From: Flavobacterium soli DSM 19725 | Lineage (GTDB): Bacteria > Bacteroidota > Bacteroidia > Flavobacteriales > Flavobacteriaceae | NCBI RefSeq assembly: GCF_000422705.1 | Contig: NZ_AUGO01000013.1 | Span: 1-64,000, forward strand | Reading direction: 5' to 3' | Length of the DNA stretch: 64,000 bases | In this document: positions 1-7,037 of the stretch, piece by piece | Numbering within the stretch: the stretch's first letter is position 1 | How the letters are laid out: the number at the start of each line of letters is the position of its first letter | Made by a program: the position numbers and the translations under genes | Notes under the pieces: model-generated | What the model was told of the DNA's origin: nothing | Databases searched by the model: none | What the model saw: only the letters and a program-made list of their open reading frames with translations

Positions 1-103
1 TGTTTGATATGTTGGTTGTTATGGGTTATTGTAGAAAATGAAAAAGAATAGGTATTATTTCTTGTAATGCAAGTGAGGAACTATTTTTTGAATTCTACTA
101 GTT

Positions 104-451
104 TTAGAACAATTCTAATTGTTGAGAAGGTTTATCCGTTTCTACAGGTTTTTTGCCATAAAATAATTCCATCATCCCAAATTGCTTATCGGTTATTTGC
201 ATCACGCCAATTTTACCATGTTCGGGGAGATTATTTTTTATTCTCTTAGTATGCACTTCGGCATTTTCTCTACTGGCACAAAAACGCATATAGATCGAGA
301 ATTGAAACATAGAAAAGCCATCGTCCAATAATTTCTTGCGAAACGTACTGGCAATTTTACGCTCTTTGCGTGTTTCGGTGGGCAGATCAAAAAACACTAA
401 TATCCACAAACTTCTATATTGATTTAGTCTGGTGTAATGTTCGTCATACAT
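104..451 (-). CDS. cas2: CRISPR-associated endonuclease Cas2 (type II-C)
   Basis: Small Cas2 protein that forms the spacer-integration complex with Cas1. The predicted 115-residue protein has the Cas2 core [14 protein letters not shown] followed by [20 protein letters not shown], as expected for the ferredoxin-like fold with the conserved Asp in the first strand. An upstream TTG at 487 would add 12 residues inside cas1, but the ATG at 451 is preferred: it overlaps the cas1 stop as ATGTATGA, a typical coupled junction, and gives the length and N-terminus usual for flavobacterial Cas2. It is the last gene of the cas9-cas1-cas2 operon. No CRISPR repeat is visible in the 103 bases downstream. Identity is near certain; only the start is open. 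Confidence 0.93.
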   Translation of the reverse strand: MYDEHYTRLNQYRSLWILVFFDLPTETRKERKIASTFRKKLLDDGFSMFQFSIYMRFCASRENAEVHTKRIKNNLPEHGKIGVMQITDKQFGMMELFYGKKPVETDKPSQQLELF

Positions 452-1340
452 AAACGGGGTATAAAATCTTTCTTGCACTTCCTTCAAAACATTGATGTAA
501 TGAATTTGTAGTTCGACTCATTGCCACCATCAAAGGGCTTTGTTTTCCGTCAATTAGCACATCAATAGAAGCGATGCTCAACAATTGTTTTTTTATTTCA
601 ACTGTCAATTCCTCTATTTTATCTTCTGTTTCCATGATGTGGCAAACTATCAAATCAACAAAAGGTCTGTAAGGTTCCATAATGTCATCTGCCAAACAAT
701 AGGCATTGTATTTGTTTCGGTGAAAAATTCCTAGTGTTGGTAGCATTCCAGAACTTACAAGGGCCCTAGCTGTAATTCCTCTTAAAATGGCATAGCCGTA
801 ATTTAATAGATTGTTTGGAGGTAAACCTTTTTGTTGTCTGGTAAATCCTTCAATATCAAATAATTTATCCCAATAATAAACCGCAGCCCTTGCTTCGTGA
901 TTTAAAGCATCACCCGAAGTTACTTCTTTTGCCCAAAGTTCCATCTTTCGCATCGGAATTCCTTTTTCCCTGAGTAAACCAGCCTGATTGGTAATTTTGC
1001 TACTGATTGTTTGTTGCCACAAGTTTTTCTTTAAAGGTAGGGAAGCTTCAATTTGATGCCGAAAGCGTTCGGTTTGTTCGGTATGACCGCTCAAGGGCAT
1101 TAACAAACCAATAGGTAAGTGGTATTGGTCACAATTGATTAAAGCTACATTGTTATGGGTCAGTTTTTCGAGTAAGCCATTGGTAATGGTAATTTGTTGG
1201 TTTTCCAAAACGATGACACCAATATCTTCTATAGCAACAGTTTTGGTTTCTTGTTCCTTGTCAGGATAAGAAACTACTAACTGCTCATTTTTTGTGCTTA
1301 AATAAGCAGGGTTGCCGAAGAAAAGGGTTCGTTTTATCAT
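444..1340 (-). CDS. cas1: CRISPR-associated endonuclease Cas1 (type II)
   Basis: Integrase subunit of the spacer acquisition complex. The 298-residue protein has the type II Cas1 layout: a beta-rich N-terminal part ([15 protein letters not shown]) and a helical catalytic part. Candidate metal-binding residues are E149 (in [15 protein letters not shown]), H207 ([16 protein letters not shown]) and E222 ([10 protein letters not shown]). The motif [13 protein letters not shown], about residues 176-188, is highly typical of the family. The ATG at 1340 begins 2 bases after the cas9 stop and the gene overlaps cas2 by 8 bases, so the three genes form one operon. The reading frame is intact. Confidence 0.96.
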   Translation of the reverse strand: MIKRTLFFGNPAYLSTKNEQLVVSYPDKEQETKTVAIEDIGVIVLENQQITITNGLLEKLTHNNVALINCDQYHLPIGLLMPLSGHTEQTERFRHQIEASLPLKKNLWQQTISSKITNQAGLLREKGIPMRKMELWAKEVTSGDALNHEARAAVYYWDKLFDIEGFTRQQKGLPPNNLLNYGYAILRGITARALVSSGMLPTLGIFHRNKYNAYCLADDIMEPYRPFVDLIVCHIMETEDKIEELTVEIKKQLLSIASIDVLIDGKQSPLMVAMSRTTNSLHQCFEGSARKILYPVYV

Positions 1341-1342
1341 AA

Positions 1343-4300
1343 CTAATATTCTCCTAATTGAACGATCTTACCTAAATGATTGATGCGAACTTTTATAATT
1401 CCTTCAAAATAAGGAAGGCTTTTAATAGACTTATAAGTTTTGTCTTTTAATTCTTTTACATCATTTATTGTCGTTTCTAAATGATGTCTAAATACATAAT
1501 CTCTAACGGAAGCGCTCCCATATTCAACTTTAGAAAATTTCTGGACTCTGAATAAATTCTTACTTATCAATTCTTTGCTTATAAGATTATATAAGTCAAA
1601 TTCTTTTGGATTAAATCCTTCGGAAGGAAATATAAAAAACTCATTTTGTTTCATAGAGAATAAGAATTTCCAACCTTTTTCGTGATTTTTATTGATAATA
1701 GATAATCCTAGATTTTTACGAGTTATAGCTTCAAAAAATGAAATTACTTCGTCTTGTAGATTGCCTTTTTCATCTCTGTAAATAGCAACGTGATGGTTGT
1801 TTCCAGTACTCACAAAATCAACAGGAATTGGGTTGTTGTTTTCGTCTAAAATTTCATTACCAAAATGGTCTTTTTTAGTATGTAAAGCTTGTGCATTGCT
1901 AACTCCACTAATTGTTACTCGTTTTATGGCAATTCCTTTCTCTTTGTTTTGCCAAATTGGGTTTTCGTCAAGGTTTGCAAACGCTTTTTTGGGGTCATTA
2001 GCAAATTCATTCAAACGGTCTTGAAGAATGGTTTTTAAGCCAACATCAATTACTTTGTCGATTTTAAAATCAGGTGTTATGTCTTTCCTGATTGTATAAT
2101 CGGCTTCTAGCCAAACTATTTTGACTTTTTCGGGAACTACAATGGTATCTTTTAGACTAATATAAATAGGTGTTTTGTTCAAAGCATTTTTTCCTGTAAA
2201 CGCTTTTTTAGGATCGTTGCCATTTTCTTGTAATCTTTTCGATAAGGCTTCTCGATATTCTTTTTTTGCAACTTTTTGAATATACTCTTCAGTGAAATTT
2301 GCATTCACTTTTTCTTCTTTGGTAACATACTGTTGTAGTTTCCCATAAACTGTTTCTTTATGCAACTGTCCTCTCGGTGTCAATTGAATCTTCTGATTAG
2401 TTCCACCACTTTTTTTAGTTATGTTTTTATTTTTGGTAACTACTTTATTTTTTGCTTTGTAGGAAATCAAAATACCTTCAAGTTGTTTTTTAGCTTCTTC
2501 TCTAAAGTTTGGCATTGGTTCAATAAATCGAAGTTTGTTATTCTTGTCTCTTCTCAAATATTTTGTTTCAATTCCAAAAACTGAACTTGCTTTTTTATCG
2601 CCTTGTGTTTTTGCATTTAGATTATTCAAATACTGAATATAAGCTGGTTTAGTAAAAGCAACCGTTATGGCATCCATTGCATGATGTCGATGGTCATTTC
2701 GTTTTGTCCAATCTTTAATTTTGTATAAGCGTTCTCCGTTTTTACCTTCTTCAATATGGGTTAAACCCAATTTGTCGTATTTCTCCCAATTGAGTTCTTT
2801 CATCACATCAACTAATTCCCAATCTTCACGAAGTTTGTCAGTTACGCTACCAATTGTTGCAGTGACATTTCTGGAAACTTCCAATAAAATTTCTTTAGCT
2901 TTCTTAGCAATGTATTGTGTTTCTCTTAATTGACGAGCAATAAAATCTTCTGGAATTTCATTGTCAGCCATCAAAAGTTTATTCTGTTTAGTTTTGCTAA
3001 TTTTTCCAAACAAACTCTTTACCCTTTTTTCGAACTGGTCAAATTCTTCGAGAGATAATTTTTCTTGTAAAAAGGAATAAGCTGTTTTATTATTTTTATC
3101 AATGTTTAATTGTCGCTCACAAATAGTTTTATTTGAAAAACTATCATCAAATAAACGTGATTTGGGAATGATATGTTCAATATCATAGTCTTTTGTAAAC
3201 AGTCTTGATGGTTCTATTGGTTTTCCTGTATACAATGAAATTCCATCACATTCTTTCCAAAGTTTATAGCGTATAATGTCATTTCGGGTTACACGATGGA
3301 TTCCAAACTCGGAATGTAATAATTTCCTGATTTGCTCATGTTCTGCCGTACTTTTGTTAATTGCTTTTGTCATTTCGCTTCGTTGCTCATTGTTGTTTTT
3401 TAACTCACGAGCAAGTTCGACACGAATTTCATCAGGTTTCCCCATTGTTGGGTCGGCAATAATGGCATTAATTACATTAATCATTTGATTAAGAATTTTC
3501 TCTACCACAGGATTTCTCAAACTATTTTTCTTGATTAAATCTAATGTGTCTTTTAGAATTCTTTCATTATTTTGTTCTGTCGTTAATGATGATGAATGGT
3601 TGTAACCAACTAAGAAGCAAGCTTTGTCATAAATATGTCCATCCATCAAATGGGGTAATATTTTTTTTATGGCTTTGGCACTCAAACTTCCATAATCTGC
3701 TTGTAAATTTATATTTAAAAGAAAAGGAATGTGATTTTCTTTGAAACCAAATTTGCTAATCAAGCTTTTTTTCAAAAAATCATCTTCTTCTGCTGAATAT
3801 AATAGATGCCACAATTGATAATAAGGTTGTTTGTCGAAATCATTACCTTGAATATTAGAGTCAAAATCTAAAATACCAGTATTGATTTCTAAATCTGAAA
3901 AAGCAGATTTGATAATGTTTTTTATATCCTTAGTATCAAGTTTTGAAAAGTCTAGTTCGTCATAGCCCTCTAAAATTAATATTTTTTCAAATGCTTTATA
4001 GATTGATGTATTAGTTCTGTTTCCTTCAATTTTTTTGAAATTAACAGTATGTATACCTTTCTTTAGTTCACAAAAAGTTAACATCTGAATATCTGTAATA
4101 CTTTCTTTTAACTGCAATTCTTTTGCAATTATTTGCTTCAATTCTTCGCTCAATTCAAATATCTCTTTCGTAGTTTCATTTTTAACGACAACATTATTCA
4201 AATTCTGCCAAATTCTGAATTCTTGAAATAATGGAGACGATTTAGGAATGGCTTTATGTCCTTTTTCAAATTCGCAAAAACTTACCAGATGTTTTTGAGA

Positions 4301-5407
4301 TTTCAATTTTCGTTGGTAGAAAATGGTAATATCTCGAACTTCAGATTTTAATTTTTCATCTAATTCAGTATGAAATTTCGACTGAGTTTCCCATATTTTT
4401 TCAAATTCATCTAAATAATCCTGACGGTAAAAAACTTGATTTTTTAGTTCGGCATGTGCGTTTTTCTGAAGTTGCTTGTATTGAAATTGGCCAACAGTTT
4501 CCTGATTGAAATATAATTCCTTGCTTCGGTCGCTAATGGCACCAAGATAACCGCTAGATTGATTAATTTGATTATTTATTTCAGTTATAATAAATGCCAA
4601 AATCTTCAAATCCAGTTCATTTGCCAAAGCCTCATTTCTCCATTTGTAATGTTGTAATTTTGTTTCTTCTCTTGTTCCTTTATTTTCGGCAAGAGGAATA
4701 TTTAATGTTCTTGAGAAATGTTGAGAAGTAACAGTTCTGGTTTTACCTTGAATGTATTCAAGAAGCTTATCATTGATTTGATCAGAATGAAATTGATTTT
4801 GAAAACGCACAATTTTCTCTAATTCCTTCTGTAAATCAGAACGGTAAAAATCAGGAATGAATTTTCCACCATTGGATAAAGAATTATAAACCCATTGTCC
4901 AGGAGTTAAATTGTTTTCAAAAATTTCTTTGGCAATTTTCATTCCGTCTATTGCATCTCCTTCTTCAGCTGTTTTTGCTTTTCTACTGCTTTTATAACCG
5001 CGTTTTTTGTTGAGCATTAATAATACCTGAACCAATTCTTCCTTAGTAACAAATTCTGTTGCGGATTTTGCTCTTAATTTATAAGATGAAAAAGTTGTTG
5101 CAGAGCCAGTTTCGGCATAAATAAAATCATTGGGTATGAATTTTATTTCAGTAAAAATTTTCAACAATGCATCTCTTCTTTGCTTAAAACGTTGCAAACC
5201 TCTTCTTGCACCACGTTTTAATGTTCTATCTGCATTTATAGAAATTGTATTGCCTTTTTTAAAATCAGCTTCTTCATCAGTAGTAAGAGGAACAATACGA
5301 ACTCCAGTATTTATAATAGATGAGGCTTCGTTTTCATTCTCAGCTTCATTAATAAAAGCCCAACCTATCGAGTTAGTCCCCAAATCCAATCCTAATATTT
5401 TTTTCAT
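1343..5407 (-). CDS. cas9: CRISPR-associated RNA-guided nuclease Cas9 (type II-C)
   Basis: Crispr effector that cuts DNA matched by a crRNA:tracrRNA pair. The 1354-residue protein starts MKKILGLDLGTNSIGWAF, with RuvC-I catalytic D8. The arginine-rich bridge helix covers about 60-85 (NADRTLKRGARRGLQRFKQRR). RuvC-II Glu is E664 (IRVELAREL). The HNH domain has DYDIEHIIPKSR with H745 and the downstream ERQLNIDKNNK. RuvC-III is HRHHAMDAI with H908/H909 and D912. All catalytic residues are present and the frame is unbroken. The open frame runs 39 codons further upstream to 5524, but that stretch includes the tracrRNA anti-repeat, so the ATG at 5407 next to RuvC-I is the real start. Lack of a cas4 or csn2 gene and the cas9-cas1-cas2 order indicate subtype II-C. 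Confidence 0.97.
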   Translation of the reverse strand: MKKILGLDLGTNSIGWAFINEAENENEASSIINTGVRIVPLTTDEEADFKKGNTISINADRTLKRGARRGLQRFKQRRDALLKIFTEIKFIPNDFIYAETGSATTFSSYKLRAKSATEFVTKEELVQVLLMLNKKRGYKSSRKAKTAEEGDAIDGMKIAKEIFENNLTPGQWVYNSLSNGGKFIPDFYRSDLQKELEKIVRFQNQFHSDQINDKLLEYIQGKTRTVTSQHFSRTLNIPLAENKGTREETKLQHYKWRNEALANELDLKILAFIITEINNQINQSSGYLGAISDRSKELYFNQETVGQFQYKQLQKNAHAELKNQVFYRQDYLDEFEKIWETQSKFHTELDEKLKSEVRDITIFYQRKLKSQKHLVSFCEFEKGHKAIPKSSPLFQEFRIWQNLNNVVVKNETTKEIFELSEELKQIIAKELQLKESITDIQMLTFCELKKGIHTVNFKKIEGNRTNTSIYKAFEKILILEGYDELDFSKLDTKDIKNIIKSAFSDLEINTGILDFDSNIQGNDFDKQPYYQLWHLLYSAEEDDFLKKSLISKFGFKENHIPFLLNINLQADYGSLSAKAIKKILPHLMDGHIYDKACFLVGYNHSSSLTTEQNNERILKDTLDLIKKNSLRNPVVEKILNQMINVINAIIADPTMGKPDEIRVELARELKNNNEQRSEMTKAINKSTAEHEQIRKLLHSEFGIHRVTRNDIIRYKLWKECDGISLYTGKPIEPSRLFTKDYDIEHIIPKSRLFDDSFSNKTICERQLNIDKNNKTAYSFLQEKLSLEEFDQFEKRVKSLFGKISKTKQNKLLMADNEIPEDFIARQLRETQYIAKKAKEILLEVSRNVTATIGSVTDKLREDWELVDVMKELNWEKYDKLGLTHIEEGKNGERLYKIKDWTKRNDHRHHAMDAITVAFTKPAYIQYLNNLNAKTQGDKKASSVFGIETKYLRRDKNNKLRFIEPMPNFREEAKKQLEGILISYKAKNKVVTKNKNITKKSGGTNQKIQLTPRGQLHKETVYGKLQQYVTKEEKVNANFTEEYIQKVAKKEYREALSKRLQENGNDPKKAFTGKNALNKTPIYISLKDTIVVPEKVKIVWLEADYTIRKDITPDFKIDKVIDVGLKTILQDRLNEFANDPKKAFANLDENPIWQNKEKGIAIKRVTISGVSNAQALHTKKDHFGNEILDENNNPIPVDFVSTGNNHHVAIYRDEKGNLQDEVISFFEAITRKNLGLSIINKNHEKGWKFLFSMKQNEFFIFPSEGFNPKEFDLYNLISKELISKNLFRVQKFSKVEYGSASVRDYVFRHHLETTINDVKELKDKTYKSIKSLPYFEGIIKVRINHLGKIVQLGEY

Positions 5408-5488
5408 AATTAAAGATTTAATTTCGCAATTTAATTCAAAAAAAAATAGCAACATTACGGTTTTCCTCATTCCAACATTAAAAATAAT

Positions 5489-5585
5489 GTTGTAGTATTG
5501 CAGTACAATTTTGAAGCAATTCACAATAAGGATTATTCCGTTGTGAAAACATTCAAAGCGGCTTCAAAAGGGTCGCTTTTTTTAT
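5489..5585 (+). ncRNA. tracrRNA of the type II-C system
   Basis: Positions 5489-5526 carry an anti-repeat that begins GTTGTAGTATTGCAGTACAA and continues TTTTGAAGCAATTCACAA. Its complement reads GTTGTGAATTGCTTCAAAA, the form typical of Bacteroidota II-C CRISPR repeats. It is followed by a second stem region (ACAATAAGGATTATTCCGTTGT, 5523-5544: arms ACAA..GGAAT/ATTCC..TTGT are approximate) and then a terminator-like stem AAAGCG...CGCTTT at 5555-5579 with a T-run. The RNA is therefore read on the plus strand, opposite to cas9. The exact 5' end is not visible, and no good plus-strand promoter was found. The anti-repeat call rests on recall of family repeats because the array itself is outside the window. 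Confidence 0.8.
5555..5585 (+). terminator. Rho-independent terminator of the tracrRNA
   Basis: Stem AAAGCG/CGCTTT with inner weaker pairing CTT/AGG and a run of seven T's (from about 5577). It doubles as the 3' hairpin of the tracrRNA. Confidence 0.75.
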
Positions 5586-5636
5586 TGCATTAAATCCAAA
5601 TTTAAATTACGGAAAACCTCATTTTCAAATTAGCAT

Positions 5637-5668
5637 AAAAAAAATACCCTGAATTAGTTCAGAGTATT
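5637..5668 (-). terminator. Terminator downstream of the AraC-type gene
   Basis: Read on the minus strand: AATACTCTGAA-CTAA-TTCAGGGTATT, about 10 base pairs with one mismatch, then eight T's. It lies 75 bases past the stop of the regulator gene and separates that transcript from cas9. Confidence 0.7.
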
Positions 5669-5742
5669 TACTTGTATCGTGTTAAGGGAGAACTTTTGAT
5701 TTTAAAACAATAGTAATTTTTGGATGTTTTCGTCGATGTTAA

Positions 5743-6576
5743 TTATGAACTAGTTGAAGGGTTTTCATTCTTTCTCTTGGACAGTTGTTCCATAAAGCAC
5801 GAAGGCGACATTCCAACAATCGATTTGAATACTGCCGTAAATTTACTATGAGAAGAGAAGCCACATTCGTTGGCCAGATAGCTAATCTTATAGTTGAGGT
5901 AGGCATGATTGGATTCCATTTTTCTGATAATGTAATGGATCCTCAACTCGTTGATATAACTATTGAAATCTTTCTTTTTGTACTTATTGATAACGTAGGA
6001 CAAATACTTCGTGTTGGTTTTTAATTTTACCGCCAATGCCGAAAGATTCAGGCTTTTGTCCGTATATTTTGTACCTTCTTCAAAGTGAATAAGCTTTTTC
6101 AGCAATTCTTCCTTCACCTCGTTTGACATTAATTTCTTTTCACACTCTTCTGCTAGCGGGTCAATATTTTCTCCATTTGACAATTGATGCTCCATTCCAA
6201 ATTCAGCATTAGGATCATCAATCAGTGAATGAATCCGGCTTTTCTTTTTATAATTAATTCGTTCCAATAATATAACGGATAGTACAATGAGGGAAACATA
6301 GATCAGCAGAAAGTAGAACTTACTGTTTTCAAGCAGCACGGCGGCTGCAATACATTGAAAATGTTCGGGGAAGGAGCACGTTATGGGATCGGCCCCACTA
6401 ACATGCTTGTAGGTGTCTTCTGGAATTTCCTCTGCCACCTTAAAAAGGATATTAGTAAAAAAATCGACCTTTCTTAAAAAACCACCTAAGGCATTCAAAT
6501 CGGTATTAATTAGCATCGCACTAATTGACTGGAAAACTGGGGTAATGTTTACTGTCATAGTTTTTTGTTTAATCAA
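5743..6576 (-). CDS. Membrane-anchored AraC-family transcriptional regulator
   Basis: A 277-residue protein with an AraC/XylS helix-turn-helix domain in its last ~100 residues: LSALAVKLKTNTKYLSYVINK is the first helix-turn-helix, and ISYLANECGFSSHSKFTAVFKSIVG the second, with the family hallmark GFSSHSKF. A hydrophobic segment FYFLLIYVSLIVLSVILL (about residues 87-104) followed by NYKKK predicts one membrane anchor, so the DNA-binding part is cytoplasmic. Flavobacterial relatives usually have a long TPR-rich N-terminal sensor; here only ~85 residues precede the membrane segment, so this may be a shortened version. A perfect 20-bp palindrome lies 46 bases upstream of the start. The target is not identifiable from sequence. 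Confidence 0.85.
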   Translation of the reverse strand: MIKQKTMTVNITPVFQSISAMLINTDLNALGGFLRKVDFFTNILFKVAEEIPEDTYKHVSGADPITCSFPEHFQCIAAAVLLENSKFYFLLIYVSLIVLSVILLERINYKKKSRIHSLIDDPNAEFGMEHQLSNGENIDPLAEECEKKLMSNEVKEELLKKLIHFEEGTKYTDKSLNLSALAVKLKTNTKYLSYVINKYKKKDFNSYINELRIHYIIRKMESNHAYLNYKISYLANECGFSSHSKFTAVFKSIVGMSPSCFMEQLSKRKNENPSTSS

Positions 6577-7037
6577 TCTATTTAAATTATTTAATTTCTA
6601 TCAAAAACGACTCATTTACTCCAACTACAACGTTGTAGTTGTTTCAACTTGAATGGTAAAAATTTAAATCTGCTTCTTAGGTTGTTTACGCAAATTTCAT
6701 TACTAGAAACTTATTGAAACGCATTTTGAAAATAGTTTCCATTTTTAACTAACAATGAATGAAACGAATATAGAAAAAATTAGGGAGAATTCCTGTTTAA
6801 TATAAGGAATAGACTGACAAAAAAAAATACAAATCATTATCTCTTAATTAACAACTGTTTATCAATGATTTAGTAGTTGTTTTCACCTAGTAGAATTCAC
6901 GAATTCTGATAGTCCAAAAAACAAAGACACCTAAATATTGCTCTACTTTTACATCAAGATTCCTTCTTTTAACCCCACCCAACAAAAAAAAATATAACCC
7001 AAGTTACCCCTTAAACTGAGTTATAAATTTTAAAAAA
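6577..7037. other. 461-bp divergent intergenic region
   Basis: Lies between the AraC-type regulator (minus) and the first adhesin gene (plus). No gene is seen. It holds the 20-bp palindrome at 6622-6641, a second inverted repeat AGAATTC-AC-GAATTCT at 6892-6907, and a near-consensus -7 element TACTTTTA at 6944-6951 that lacks a well-placed TTG. Both dyads are candidate operators for the divergent pair. Confidence 0.5.
6622..6641. promoter_or_regulatory. Perfect 20-bp palindrome, candidate operator
   Basis: CAACTACAACGTTGTAGTTG is self-complementary over all 20 bases. It sits 46 bases upstream of the AraC-type gene start. A regulatory role is inferred from position and symmetry only. Confidence 0.45.

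Noticed and set aside
5408..5524. N-terminal extension of Cas9 by 39 residues
   Set aside because: It covers the tracrRNA anti-repeat and precedes the RuvC-I start that matches all II-C Cas9 proteins.
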